From Granulicella sp. (GTDB lineage Bacteria > Acidobacteriota > Terriglobia > Terriglobales > Acidobacteriaceae), in contig JANXYX010000009.1 of the NCBI GenBank assembly GCA_025408425.1, positions 1 through 64,000 of the forward strand: a DNA stretch of 64,000 nt, given 5' to 3'. Of this stretch, positions 34,246 to 44,122 are shown piece after piece. Positions within the stretch are counted from its first letter, which is position 1. Each line of letters opens with the position of its first letter. The notes beneath the pieces are model-generated. The model saw nothing but the letters and a program-made list of their open reading frames with translations, searched no databases and was not told the DNA's origin. The position numbers were made by a program, and so were the translations under genes.

Positions 34246-36864
34246 ATGAACGTTTCGGTAAAGAGGCTGCAGGTTTGGTTGCTGGTGGGCGCGAGCTTGC
34301 TGGTGCTGGTGATCGGCGCGTTTCTTGGGTATGCACACTATCGATCGCACCGGTTTCTGGCGGGGTTGCCGGGAAAACTGGGCGTAGATATCCAGCGCGA
34401 GGCGAATGGGTATACGTACTCGCAGTCGGTGCAGGGCAAGACGGTTTTTACGATCCATGCGGCGAAGGCTGTGCAGCATAAGGACGGCAAGACGACGTTG
34501 CATGATGTGGGCATCGTTCTGTACGGACGTGGGCAGGGAAGTTCGAACCGGGTGGATCGAATTTATGGCAGCGAGTTTGAGTACGACCAGATCGCCGAAG
34601 TGATTCGAGCGATGGGTGAAGTGCATCTGGATCTTCAGGCGCCAGCGCCTACGGATGCGCACGGGAAGATGGATTACGCTGCGGGGCGGGAAGCGAAGGA
34701 GCATCCGGCGGACGATGATCGGTTGATTCATGTGAAGACGAGTGGACTGGTATTTCTGAAGAAGCTGGGGGTGGCGGCGACGGACCAGGACCTGGAGTTC
34801 GAGTTTCACGGGATGACGGGGCATGCGAGGGGAGCGGACTATAACTCGGACTCGGGTTTACTGGTGCTGCAGTCCGCGGTGAAGGTGAATGGACTGGAGC
34901 AGGGGCTGCCAGTGGTGTTGACGGCTACGCGTGCGGAGCTGAACCGGCAGAGCGAACAAGTGATGCTGACGCATGCGAAGTACGTTACGGTGGGCGGGGC
35001 GGGGAATGGGCGGACGGCTGAGGCGGAGCGGGCGACGATCCATATGCGGCGTGACGGCACCGTGGAGCTGCTGCAGGCTGACGGTAGTGTGACGTTGACG
35101 ACGGGTGATGGCGCGCGGTTGACGGGTACTCGTGGGGAGGTGCGATTGAATGGTGAGAATCAGCCTGAGTCGGCGCTGCTGACGGGTGCGGTGCGTTATG
35201 TGGCGGATAGTCCGCTGCAGGAGGCTCGTGGCGAGGCTGAAGAGGGCAGGGCTGGGTTCGACAAGGCGGGGCGGCTGCAGCAGGTGGTGATGACGGGCGG
35301 GGTTCGTCTGCATGAGCGGGTGCGGTCTTCAGAAGAGGTGAAGGCGGCCTGGAGTGAGCGTGAACTGGTGGCGCAGAGAGTGGTCCTGGGACTGGTTGCG
35401 GATAGTGAGCGGCGGGTGCAGATCCACGATGCGAAGGCTGAGGGCGATGCGCATTTGACGGTGGTGAATCCGCCGGTAGCGGGAGCGAAGAGCGGGCATA
35501 GCGGGACTACTACGAGTACTCTGTCGGGCGATGTTTTGACGGCGGCGTTTGTGGTGCGGGATGGGACTGCGCAGTTGAAGGACGTACATGGTGATGGACA
35601 TACGGTGCTTCGGCGGGTAAACGATACGGGCGGAGTGGAAACGAGTTCTGGCGACACGATTGATGCGGAGTTTCGTCGTGCGGGGCGGAGTGAGGTTCGC
35701 GGGGTCCGAGGGGCTGCTGCGCAGGGGGCTGGGAAGGGTGTGAAGGCGGCGGGTGCTACGGAGAAGAAGGCTGTGACAAGGCAGGGGGTGGAGGAGATTG
35801 CGACCGCGGTGCAGCAGGGGCATGTGGTGATGACCAATCAGCCAGCGGTGAAGCCCGTGGATGGGACTGGAAGCAAGGCGGGCGATTCGGTTGGAGCGAC
35901 CGAGCAGCGTGCGACGGCTGACCGGGCTACGTATGACGGCAGTACGGAGAAGGTGACTTTGACGGGGACGGTGCAGGTGTCCGATGGCGGGAGCGTGTTG
36001 TGGGCGGACCGGGTGGTGCTGGAGCAGCCGACAGGAGATGCTGTGGCGGATGGCGGGGTGAAGGCGAGTTATCAGCAAGCGGGCAGCGCGGGGGACATGG
36101 TGCATGTGCTGGCGGCGCGAGCAGAACTGAAACATGAGAGCGGTGTAGCGGATTTCTATGGCGTTGCAGGCAGGCCAGCGCGGCTATGGCAGGGAGCATC
36201 GCAGGTGGAGGCACCGGTGTTGCAGATGGAGCAGAAGCAGCGGCGGCTGATTGCACGTGGTGAGGGCCAACGCGGAGGGGCGATGGTGCATGCGGTGTTC
36301 GTGAGCGCCGGGGCGGTGGCTGGTATGGCGACGAAGGACGCGGCAGGTGCAAAGCAGACGACAGCGAAGCAGGCAGGAGTAGTGAGGGTGGCGAGCCGGG
36401 AGATGATTTACTCGGATGTGACGAGGCAGGCAGATTTTACTGGTGGCGTGCAGGCGCAGAGTGCAGATGGGACGATGCGGGGGCAGCAGGTGACGGTGTT
36501 TCTACAGGCGGCTGCGGTTGATGGCAGTGTGAAGGCGAAGGCGTCATCGAGCGGAGTGAATCCAGCGAGCCAGATGGCTTTTATGGGTGGGAGTGTGGAT
36601 CGGATGCAGGCGACGGGCCGGATTGAGATTGAACAGCCAGGGCGCAGAGCGGTGGGGGAGCAGGTGGTTTACACGGCTGCGGATGGGATGTTTGTGATGA
36701 CGGGTACACCGGGGAATCCTCCGAAGATGATTGATGAGGCGCGTGGGACTATTACGGGTGCGTCCTTGCGGTTCCATGCGGGGGATAATAGCGTAGTGGT
36801 TTCTAATGGGACAGATCGTGTTGCGGGGGAGAGGGTTCGGACGGAGACGCAGGTGAAACAGTAG
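34246..36864 (+). CDS. LptC-LptA fusion protein for LPS export
   Basis: The 872-residue protein begins with a membrane anchor ([20 protein letters not shown]) and a LptC-type domain ([20 protein letters not shown] and [10 protein letters not shown]). Later segments carry OstA/LptA-type repeats, for example [40 protein letters not shown] and [20 protein letters not shown]. These beta-jellyroll units form the periplasmic LPS bridge from the inner-membrane pump to LptD. Separate LptC and LptA are about 190 residues each, so this is a large fused version. lptB follows after 2 bases. Confidence 0.85.
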   Translation: MNVSVKRLQVWLLVGASLLVLVIGAFLGYAHYRSHRFLAGLPGKLGVDIQREANGYTYSQSVQGKTVFTIHAAKAVQHKDGKTTLHDVGIVLYGRGQGSSNRVDRIYGSEFEYDQIAEVIRAMGEVHLDLQAPAPTDAHGKMDYAAGREAKEHPADDDRLIHVKTSGLVFLKKLGVAATDQDLEFEFHGMTGHARGADYNSDSGLLVLQSAVKVNGLEQGLPVVLTATRAELNRQSEQVMLTHAKYVTVGGAGNGRTAEAERATIHMRRDGTVELLQADGSVTLTTGDGARLTGTRGEVRLNGENQPESALLTGAVRYVADSPLQEARGEAEEGRAGFDKAGRLQQVVMTGGVRLHERVRSSEEVKAAWSERELVAQRVVLGLVADSERRVQIHDAKAEGDAHLTVVNPPVAGAKSGHSGTTTSTLSGDVLTAAFVVRDGTAQLKDVHGDGHTVLRRVNDTGGVETSSGDTIDAEFRRAGRSEVRGVRGAAAQGAGKGVKAAGATEKKAVTRQGVEEIATAVQQGHVVMTNQPAVKPVDGTGSKAGDSVGATEQRATADRATYDGSTEKVTLTGTVQVSDGGSVLWADRVVLEQPTGDAVADGGVKASYQQAGSAGDMVHVLAARAELKHESGVADFYGVAGRPARLWQGASQVEAPVLQMEQKQRRLIARGEGQRGGAMVHAVFVSAGAVAGMATKDAAGAKQTTAKQAGVVRVASREMIYSDVTRQADFTGGVQAQSADGTMRGQQVTVFLQAAAVDGSVKAKASSSGVNPASQMAFMGGSVDRMQATGRIEIEQPGRRAVGEQVVYTAADGMFVMTGTPGNPPKMIDEARGTITGASLRFHAGDNSVVVSNGTDRVAGERVRTETQVKQ

Positions 36865-36866
36865 CT

Positions 36867-37595
36867 ATGAGGATGTTGTCGACAGATGAGATTGGGAAGT
36901 CGTATGGCGGACGCCAGGTGGTACGGGGCGTCAGCCTGAAGATTGAGCAGGGCGAAGTGGTTGGGCTGCTGGGGCCGAATGGCGCGGGCAAGACGACCAG
37001 CTTCTACATGATTGTGGGGCTGGTGCGTCCGGATGCTGGACGGGTATTGGCTGATGGTAATGACATTACACGGCTGCCGATGTATCTGCGCGCGCGAAAT
37101 TATGGGATCAGCTATCTTCCGCAGGAGCCTTCCGTGTTTCGGAAGCTGACGGTGGAGGACAACATTCTGGCTGTGCTGGAGGCTCAGGATCTGAGCTGGG
37201 AGCGGCGGAGGGTGCGGACGGAGAAGCTGATTGAACAGTTGAATCTGGGGCACGTTCGCAAGACACGTGGATATGCGCTGAGCGGCGGAGAGCGGCGCAG
37301 GGTTGAGATTGCTCGATGCCTTGCGATTGAGCCGGCATTTATTTTGCTGGATGAGCCTTTTTCGGGAATCGATCCGATTGCTGTGCTGGATCTGCAGGAG
37401 ATAATCTTCGGGTTGAAGCGGCAGGGGATTGGCGTGTTGATTACCGACCATAATGTTCGGGAGACGCTGTCGGTGACGGACCGGGCCTATATCATCAATG
37501 AAGGCAAGATCTTCCGGGCGGGGACTCCGGGAGAGCTGGGGAGAGATCCTGAGGTGCGGCGGATCTATCTGGGCGATAAATTTTTAATGGATTAA
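36867..37595 (+). CDS. lptB: LPS export ABC transporter ATPase LptB
   Basis: LptB powers extraction of LPS from the inner membrane together with LptF and LptG, which are not in this window. The Walker A is [14 protein letters not shown], the Q-loop is in [20 protein letters not shown], the signature is [15 protein letters not shown], and the Walker B is [16 protein letters not shown], followed by the switch His in [10 protein letters not shown]. The 242-residue length is exact for the family. It starts 2 bases after the LptC/A stop and precedes rpoN, as in many proteobacteria. Confidence 0.97.
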   Translation: MRMLSTDEIGKSYGGRQVVRGVSLKIEQGEVVGLLGPNGAGKTTSFYMIVGLVRPDAGRVLADGNDITRLPMYLRARNYGISYLPQEPSVFRKLTVEDNILAVLEAQDLSWERRRVRTEKLIEQLNLGHVRKTRGYALSGGERRRVEIARCLAIEPAFILLDEPFSGIDPIAVLDLQEIIFGLKRQGIGVLITDHNVRETLSVTDRAYIINEGKIFRAGTPGELGRDPEVRRIYLGDKFLMD

Positions 37596-37806
37596 TTGCG
37601 ATACAACTTCCGTTGTAATGCTGGGGTGCTATCGGTGCAGAGAGTGCAGCCTAAGGCAGGATTAGACTTACAGCCAGTCGGTGCCGGGTTGTGTAGACTT
37701 GGCAGAGCCAGAGCGCACAGGCGCATTTGGAACTGCTGGGCACGACAAGCGCCAAACGCTGAGTCCGCTTTATTTTTAGTGGAAGCGGATGTTAGAAAGG
37801 TAATAC

Positions 37807-39504
37807 GTGCTCCTTCAACCCAAGCTGAATGTAAAGGTCTCGCAACGGCAGGTGCTAACACCTGGACTGGTGCAGATGGTCAGCGTCCTGGCGCTGAACA
37901 AGCTGGAGTTGAAAGAGATGATCAACACGGAGATGGTGGAGAATCCTGTGTTGGAAGAGTTGGAAGAGACAGGCGTCAGTCTGGATGAGCGCTCTGGTCA
38001 GGAGGGTGATCGGGAGCGGTCGGCGGAAGAGGTGGCTGCGGATAGCGAGCGGGTTGAGAAGGATCCGTTTGATGAGATTGATTTTGGGAGCTACTTTCAG
38101 GACTTTCTGGATCCGGGATTCAAGACGGCGTCTTCTAATTTTGAAGAGTTCGACAAGCCATCGTTCGAGAATTTTCTTTCCCAGCCGAGCACGCTGAGCG
38201 ACCATCTGGCGTGGCAGCTTGGATCGCTGACACTGACTCCGGAGTTGCGGTTTGCGACGGAGCTGGTGGTGGGAAATCTGGATGAGAACGGCTACCTGAC
38301 TGCGAGTGATGAAGAACTGGTAGAGGCCTTCCTGCAGGCGAAGGCCCCGGCGCGGTCGGAGCCGATTCCGTTTGAGCGGGGAATGCGGGGCCGGATCCCG
38401 AGTCTGCGGGTTGAGTCTGCGTTGGATGAGGCGGATGAGCGGCAGAGCGGCGTAGTTGACCTTGCAGCGGCAGATGATGAGCAGAAAACGGCTCTGGGAG
38501 TGATCGAGGAGGCACGCGAGATTGTTAACTATCTCGATCCGATCGGGGTTGGAGCGCGCGACCTGAGGGAGTGCCTGCTGCTACAGATCAGCGCGCAACG
38601 ACGCGAGGCTGAGATTGTGCTGCAGCGGCGGCAGAAGCGTGCTGCGACCAATGGTCACACTTATGCCAGCGAAGTGTCGGCACCGAGTGCGGACCGTACC
38701 GACATCTTTGAGATTGCGTCGCACATTGTGACGAATTGCCTGGCGCTGCTGCAGAAGAAGGACATGCGGGAGCTGACGCGGAGTTGTGGCCGGTCTGCTG
38801 AGGAGGTGCAAGAGGCGGTGGAGTTTATCCGGACGCTGGACCCGCGGCCGGGACAGCGGTACAACGAGAGCGAGACACGGCTGATTGAGCCGGATGTGGC
38901 GTTTGTGAAACGCGACGAGAAGTACGTGGTGTTGATGAACGAAGAAGACATGCCAACGCTGCGACTGAATCAGGGCTACCGGAAGATGCTGCGCGAGAAG
39001 AAGACGGAGAAGGAAGTAAAAGAGTACGTGAAGGAACGCTACAAGTCGGCGATCCAGCTGCTGCGGAACATTGAGCAGAGGAAGAATACGATTGTGCGGA
39101 CTTGTGATGTGATCGTGCGGCGTCAGCAGGAGTTTCTGGAGCACGGCGTTGAAGCGCTGAAGCCGATGATGATCAAAGAAGTGGCTGAAGAGATTGGCGT
39201 ACATCCTTCGACGGTGAGCCGGGCAGTGGCGAACAAGTATGTTCATACTTCCCAGGGCGTGTTCGAATTGCGGTTCTTTTTCTCAGAGGGCGTGAATGGG
39301 CCGGAGGGTGGTGATTTGCCACTGGTGCTGCTGAAGCGCAAGGTGAAGAAGTTGATTGAAGAAGAGGATTCGCGCAAACCGTTTACAGATGACCAGTTGG
39401 CTGCAGAGCTGCAGCGGCAGGGGATTCAGGTGACTCGCCGGACGGTTGCGAAGTATCGCGAAGATATGCAGATTCCAAGTACCCACCAACGTCGTGTACG
39501 CTGA
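37807..39504 (+). CDS. rpoN: RNA polymerase sigma-54 factor
   Basis: Sigma-54 directs transcription from -24/-12 promoters that need an AAA+ activator. Region I is Gln/Leu-rich (QRQVLTPGLVQMVSVLALNK). An acidic region II follows, then the core-binding part (LDPIGVGARDLRECLLLQIS). Region III contains the helix-turn-helix (EEIGVHPSTVSRAVANKYVH) and the RpoN box TRRTVAKYRED near residue 547. The start is a GTG. It lies 211 bases after lptB and 42 bases before hpf. No convincing -24/-12 site was found in this window. Confidence 0.97.
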   Translation: MLLQPKLNVKVSQRQVLTPGLVQMVSVLALNKLELKEMINTEMVENPVLEELEETGVSLDERSGQEGDRERSAEEVAADSERVEKDPFDEIDFGSYFQDFLDPGFKTASSNFEEFDKPSFENFLSQPSTLSDHLAWQLGSLTLTPELRFATELVVGNLDENGYLTASDEELVEAFLQAKAPARSEPIPFERGMRGRIPSLRVESALDEADERQSGVVDLAAADDEQKTALGVIEEAREIVNYLDPIGVGARDLRECLLLQISAQRREAEIVLQRRQKRAATNGHTYASEVSAPSADRTDIFEIASHIVTNCLALLQKKDMRELTRSCGRSAEEVQEAVEFIRTLDPRPGQRYNESETRLIEPDVAFVKRDEKYVVLMNEEDMPTLRLNQGYRKMLREKKTEKEVKEYVKERYKSAIQLLRNIEQRKNTIVRTCDVIVRRQQEFLEHGVEALKPMMIKEVAEEIGVHPSTVSRAVANKYVHTSQGVFELRFFFSEGVNGPEGGDLPLVLLKRKVKKLIEEEDSRKPFTDDQLAAELQRQGIQVTRRTVAKYREDMQIPSTHQRRVR

Positions 39505-39546
39505 CGGGCAGTATTAGTTTCTTAAACAGGCCCGAGGTGGAGCAGG

Positions 39547-40182
39547 ATGAACGTTGAGTACACCGGTAGACAGACAACCATTACAAAGAAACTAAAACTG
39601 AAGGCAGAGGCTGGGCTGGAGCAGGTTGCCAAAATCGTTGGCAGGACCTGCAGCGCGCATGTGATTTTGACGACGGAGAAGTACCGGCGCAGTGCCGAGA
39701 TCACGGTAAAGACAAAGAATCACAGCCTGGTGGCGTTGTGTGAAGCGACCGAGATGGAAGTGGCGCTGCACGATGCTTTGAGCAAGATTGAACAGCAGGC
39801 GATTCGGCACAACAAGAAGTCGGCGACGATCAAGCGGCATCCGAAGGACGGCATCAAGGGCCGGGTGAGCAAGCTGGAGGAGAAGCCGGTGGAGGCGATA
39901 CCGGTAAAGGTCGTGACGGCCAAGCCCACGGTAAAGAACAGTGTGGGGCGTAAGGCTGTGCCGATGCTGGTTCACTCGTTTCCGTCGAAGTCGCCGCTGT
40001 CTGAGCCTCATGTGGTGCGCTCGTCGGATTCGGTGGCGCTACGCCCGATGTCGCTGGAAGAGGCGGTAAAGGAAGCTGAGTTCCGGGACCGCGAAGTCTT
40101 TGTGTTTCGTGACTACGCAGGACAGGCGATGGTGCTGCATCGCAAACGAGATGGGAAGATGGAACTGATCGAGGTTCCGTAG
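39547..40182 (+). CDS. hpf: Ribosome hibernation promoting factor, long form
   Basis: Long HPF binds the decoding region of idle 30S subunits and drives 100S dimers. The N-terminal domain (MNVEYTGRQTTITKKLKLKA and LTTEKYRRSAEITVKTKNHS) is followed by a basic linker. A C-terminal dimerisation domain starts near residue 155 (PMSLEEAVKEAEFRDREVFV, then MELIEVP). The 211-residue length fits the long form, although the linker is long. It sits directly after rpoN, a widely conserved order. Confidence 0.93.
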   Translation: MNVEYTGRQTTITKKLKLKAEAGLEQVAKIVGRTCSAHVILTTEKYRRSAEITVKTKNHSLVALCEATEMEVALHDALSKIEQQAIRHNKKSATIKRHPKDGIKGRVSKLEEKPVEAIPVKVVTAKPTVKNSVGRKAVPMLVHSFPSKSPLSEPHVVRSSDSVALRPMSLEEAVKEAEFRDREVFVFRDYAGQAMVLHRKRDGKMELIEVP

Positions 40183-40290
40183 GCGACTGGGCAAGAAAGA
40201 GCTGCAATCGAGGCTGTTGTGGCCTTCGAGTTTTGAAGGAAGATAATAATTTAGAGCGGCCAGAATGAATGGCTAATGCTAGGATTTCGC

Positions 40291-41196
40291 ATGCCACGCA
40301 AGCAAGTGATTAAGGCAGTGACCTCGAAAGTAGCGCCTGATGGACCGCGCGAACTGGTGATTCTTACGGGGATGTCGGGGTCGGGAAAGTTGTCGGCGCT
40401 GAAGGCGTTTGAGGACCTTGGTTACTATTCGGTGGATAACCTGCCGCTGGATCTGGTGCCGCGATTTGCCGATCTGGTGAGGCAGTCGAAGGAGAACGGG
40501 CGTGCGGCGCTGGTGGTGGATGTTCGCGAAGGGATGCGTCTGGACGAGTTTCCAGCGATTCTGAAGAAGGTTCGCAAGGTGCTGCCGACGCGTGTGGTGT
40601 TTCTGGAAGCGAGCGATGAGGCACTGGTGCGGCGTTTTTCTGAGACGCGCCGGCCGCATCCGTTGGGGCGCAGCGAGACAGTGCTGCGGTCGATCCGGGC
40701 AGAGCGGAAGCGGTTGGATCCGATTCGCAATGTGGCTGATATTGTGCTGGATACGACGAAGTTCAACGTTCATGAGCTGCGGGCGCACATCAACGCCCAG
40801 TTTGAGCGGGAGGAGAGCGACCGGAATTTGACGATTTCGTCGGTCAGCTTTGGCTTCAAGAACGGCGTTCCTACGGATGCAGATCTGGTGTTTGATGTGC
40901 GATTTCTTCCGAATCCGCACTTCGTTCCGGAGTTTCGAAATCTAACGGGCAAGCACCCTAAGGTAGCGAAGTACGTGCGACAGTTTCCGCAGACGCAGGA
41001 GTTTCTGGATAAGACGGCGGAGATGCTGACGTTTCTGTTGCCGCATTACATCAAGGAAGGCAAGAGCTATCTGACGGTGGCGTTTGGGTGCACGGGTGGG
41101 CAGCATCGATCGGTGTTTATTGCTGAAGAGATGAAGAAGCGACTTGCGGCGGAGGGTTACCGGGTAAAGACGGCACATCGGGATATGCCGCGGTAG
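40291..41196 (+). CDS. rapZ: RNase adapter protein RapZ
   Basis: RapZ is a nucleotide-binding protein that in E. coli guides RNase E to the GlmZ small RNA. The P-loop region is GMSGSGKLS at residues 27-35, where Leu replaces the usual Ser or Thr after Lys. Other motifs are YYSVDNLPLDLVPRFADLV, FLEASDEALVRRFSETRRPH and the C-terminal FGCTGGQHRSV. ATG at 40291 has AGGA 6 bases upstream, so I prefer it to the ATG at 40276. ptsN, which usually lies between hpf and rapZ, is absent. Confidence 0.94.
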   Translation: MPRKQVIKAVTSKVAPDGPRELVILTGMSGSGKLSALKAFEDLGYYSVDNLPLDLVPRFADLVRQSKENGRAALVVDVREGMRLDEFPAILKKVRKVLPTRVVFLEASDEALVRRFSETRRPHPLGRSETVLRSIRAERKRLDPIRNVADIVLDTTKFNVHELRAHINAQFEREESDRNLTISSVSFGFKNGVPTDADLVFDVRFLPNPHFVPEFRNLTGKHPKVAKYVRQFPQTQEFLDKTAEMLTFLLPHYIKEGKSYLTVAFGCTGGQHRSVFIAEEMKKRLAAEGYRVKTAHRDMPR

Positions 41197-41290
41197 GAGT
41201 GCTGGCCGTCTAGCTGGGCGCACTGGAGACTGTGACGCACTAGAATAGTGAGATGCGCAGTATGACTAGAATGATCCGGAGAGTGGTGGC

Positions 41291-43162
41291 TTGAGGCGTA
41301 TCTGGCGATTGCTTTTGTACATTCGGCCGTATGCGCTTTACTCGGTTGCGTCGGTGTTGTTGATGGCGACCGTGGGTGCGATGGCTGCGTTTCGCATCAT
41401 GCTGGTGAAGCCTATCTTCGACCAGGTGCTGAGCCCGGAGGCCGCCTGGGGCGATGTGCTGGTGTTTCATGTGCCGCATTTATCGCGTGAACTGAATCTG
41501 CATTTTCTGGTTCCGAGCCACTTCCACAATGCGTGGACCGTGGTGGCGTATGCGCTGGTGGTGTCGGCGATTATCAAATCGCTGTGCGACTACGCTGGAA
41601 CGTACCTGGTGAACTATGCGGGCTTCGGGATGATTACGGACCTGCGAAACGATCTTTATAACGCAGTGCTGCGGCGGTCGGTGGGGTTCTTCCAGAAGAA
41701 TACGACGGGGTCGTTGCTGTCTACGCTGATCAACGACATTGAGCGGGTGCAGACTGCGATGTCGACGGTGCTGGGGGAGTTTTTACAGCAGCTCTTCACG
41801 CTGATCTTCATGGTGGGTGCGGTGATCTTCCTGGGTGGCAAGATGGCCTGGGTGCTGCTGCTGTTTATTCCGGTGGTGATCTCGTCGGCACGGCGGATTG
41901 GGCGGCGCGTGCGGCAGACGACACGCAAAGGACAGGACAAGCTGGCCGAGATCCAGAACATTCTTCACGAGACGATTACGGGGAATCGAATTGTGAAGGC
42001 GTTCGGGATGGAGTTGTGGGAGATGAACCGGTTTCGCCGGGCAGCGCGGCGGCTGTTTCGAGCGAATTTGAAGTCGGTGAGTGTGCAGGCGATCAGTTCT
42101 CCACTGATGGATGCGATTGGATCGATTGCGATTGCACTGCTGCTGTGGATTGGACGCAACCAGATTGTGAGTCACCGCATGACGAAGGGGGACTTTATTG
42201 CGTTTCTGTTTGCGGTGTTTACTCTGTACGACCCGGTGCGAAAGTTCGCATTGTTTTACAACAGTTTTCAGCAGGCTCTGGGTGCGAGTGAAGAGATCTT
42301 CAAGTTTATGGATGCGCAGGACGATGTGCGCGAGAAGAAGCGTGCGTTTGTACTGAAGGGATTCAAGGACAGTATTCAGTTTGAGGATGTGGGCTTCGCG
42401 TATGAGAGTGATGGCGAGGTTAAGCAGGTGTTGCATGGGATCAACCTGACGGTCCAGCCGGGCGAAGTGATTGCGTTTGTTGGGCCGAGTGGTGCGGGGA
42501 AGTCTTCGCTGGTGAATCTGATTCCACGGTTCTTCGATGTGAATGAGGGCCGGATTCTGATTGATGGACATGATCTGCGGGATGTGACGATTGCCTCGTT
42601 GCGGGCTCAGATCGGCAAAGTGACGCAGGAGACAGTGCTGTTCAACGATACGGTGCGGAACAATATTGCGTATGGACAGCCGGATGTTCCGATGAGCCAG
42701 GTGGAGGAGGCAGCGCGGATGGCGTTGGCGCACGACTTCATCTTGAACATGCCGGATGGTTACAACACCAAGGTTGGGGAGAAGGGCACGCGGCTGAGTG
42801 GTGGAGAGCGGCAACGGCTGGCAATTGCGCGGGCAATCCTGAAGAATGCTCCGATTTTGATTCTGGATGAAGCGACTTCCGCACTGGATGTGGAGAGCGA
42901 GCAGTATGTGCAGGCAGCGCTGGCGAATTTGATGAAGGGCCGAACAGTGTTTGTGATTGCGCATCGGCTGTCGACGGTGAGGAAGGCTACTCGAATTGCG
43001 GTGATTGAGAGCGGTGCGATTACGGAGATTGGCACGCATGACGAGCTGTTGCAGCAATCTGGAACGTATCGCCGACTTTACAACTTGCAGTTCAGCGACG
43101 TTGAGCTGGCACCGATCGAGAGTGGAGATATTGCGCTGGCGAGCGTGGAGGGGATTGCGTGA
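41291..43162 (+). CDS. msbA: MsbA-type lipid ABC exporter
   Basis: The half transporter of 623 residues has six membrane helices in the first 320 residues, for example ALYSVASVLLMATVGAMAAF and VVAYALVVSAIIKSLCDYAG. A full ATPase domain follows: FVGPSGAGKSSLVNLIPRFF, signature RLSGGERQRLAIARA and ILDEATSALDVESEQ. MsbA flips lipid A across the inner membrane, and the nearby lpt and lpx genes support this role. A general drug exporter cannot be excluded. The start is a TTG at 41291. The yicC GTG overlaps its stop by 4 bases. Confidence 0.88.
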   Translation: MRRIWRLLLYIRPYALYSVASVLLMATVGAMAAFRIMLVKPIFDQVLSPEAAWGDVLVFHVPHLSRELNLHFLVPSHFHNAWTVVAYALVVSAIIKSLCDYAGTYLVNYAGFGMITDLRNDLYNAVLRRSVGFFQKNTTGSLLSTLINDIERVQTAMSTVLGEFLQQLFTLIFMVGAVIFLGGKMAWVLLLFIPVVISSARRIGRRVRQTTRKGQDKLAEIQNILHETITGNRIVKAFGMELWEMNRFRRAARRLFRANLKSVSVQAISSPLMDAIGSIAIALLLWIGRNQIVSHRMTKGDFIAFLFAVFTLYDPVRKFALFYNSFQQALGASEEIFKFMDAQDDVREKKRAFVLKGFKDSIQFEDVGFAYESDGEVKQVLHGINLTVQPGEVIAFVGPSGAGKSSLVNLIPRFFDVNEGRILIDGHDLRDVTIASLRAQIGKVTQETVLFNDTVRNNIAYGQPDVPMSQVEEAARMALAHDFILNMPDGYNTKVGEKGTRLSGGERQRLAIARAILKNAPILILDEATSALDVESEQYVQAALANLMKGRTVFVIAHRLSTVRKATRIAVIESGAITEIGTHDELLQQSGTYRRLYNLQFSDVELAPIESGDIALASVEGIA

Positions 43163-44064
43163 GTGTGGTCTATTCGATGACCGGGTACGCGAGTGTGCAG
43201 GGTTCGGTGCGTGGGCAACTCGCGTTTACGCTGGCGATCAAGAGCGTGAATCACCGATTTCTGGATTTGCATCTTCGGTTGCCGGCACAGAGCGATGCGC
43301 TGGAGATGCAGATGCGACGGATGCTGAAGGAGCGTCTGAAGCGTGGGCATGTTGAAGTGACGTTGCAGGTTGAACGACGGACGAATGGTCAGATTCAGTT
43401 GAACGCAGATCTGCTGGCTGCGTATGTGGAGGCCTATCGCGAGGCTGCAAGTCTGCATGGGGTATCGGCCGAGCCTGACCTGAACGCAATTCTGCGTACG
43501 CCGGGGATGATGAGCGCGGAGATGAGTGTGAGCAGGGAAGATATCCCGGGTCTCGACCTGGCGGTATTGGCACAGGTGGGGCCGTTGCTGAGCAAGCTGA
43601 ATGAGGCGCGTGGACAGGAAGGCAGCGCACTGGCAGCGGAACTGCAGGCGTCGATGCTGCGGCTTGGTGAGTTTGCGGCGGAGGTAAGTGAGCTACGGTA
43701 CGGTGTGCGTGAGGCTCAGTTTGAGCGGTTGCGTGTGCGGATTGCGGAGTTGACGCAGGGCGCAGCGGTGAACGAGGAGCGGATTCTGGCCGAGGCTGCT
43801 GTGATGGCAGAGAAGAGCGACATTGAAGAAGAGTTGGTGCGTTTGCGGACGCATGTGGACCGCTTCCTTGCGTTGCTGGAGGAGGGGGGAGAGTTGGGGA
43901 AGCGGCTGGATTTTCTGCTGCAGGAACTGAATCGGGAGGTGAATACTTTGCTGTCCAAGACGAGTGGTGGGACGGGCAGCAACGGTTTACGGATAACAGA
44001 GCTGGGGCTGGAGATGAAGGCGGAGATCGAGAAGTCGCGGGAGCAGATCCAGAATCTGGAGTAA
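43159..44064 (+). CDS. yicC: YicC-family endoribonuclease
   Basis: The 301-residue protein starts with a GTG and then has the family opening YSMTGYASVQGSVRGQLAFT and IKSVNHRFLDLHLRLP. The C-terminal DUF1732 part includes IAELTQGAAVNEERILAEAA and LLQELNREVNTLLSKTSG. YicC proteins are hexameric endoribonucleases linked to RNA turnover and stress. It overlaps msbA by 4 bases and is followed by gmk, an order seen in many bacteria. Confidence 0.95.
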   Translation: MSVVYSMTGYASVQGSVRGQLAFTLAIKSVNHRFLDLHLRLPAQSDALEMQMRRMLKERLKRGHVEVTLQVERRTNGQIQLNADLLAAYVEAYREAASLHGVSAEPDLNAILRTPGMMSAEMSVSREDIPGLDLAVLAQVGPLLSKLNEARGQEGSALAAELQASMLRLGEFAAEVSELRYGVREAQFERLRVRIAELTQGAAVNEERILAEAAVMAEKSDIEEELVRLRTHVDRFLALLEEGGELGKRLDFLLQELNREVNTLLSKTSGGTGSNGLRITELGLEMKAEIEKSREQIQNLE

Positions 44065-44122
44065 GTTGCGGCGCGGGTGCGGGTACACTGGCAGAAGAAT
44101 TGGCGAGGCAGATCAGAGGCGC

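Noticed and set aside
33463-34824. A 453-residue minus-strand frame that spans the unknown gene and the start of lptC/A
   Set aside because: It is out of frame with the 234-residue gene, has long Ser/Pro/Thr runs, and covers the LptC membrane anchor on the other strand.
43030-43055. TGGCACG phrase as a sigma-54 promoter
   Set aside because: The distance to the following TTGCA is wrong for a -24/-12 site, and it lies inside the msbA coding region.
41783-43057. A 424-residue minus-strand frame inside msbA
   Set aside because: Arg/His/Gln-rich composition is typical of an antisense reading of a GC-rich gene, and msbA itself is certain.
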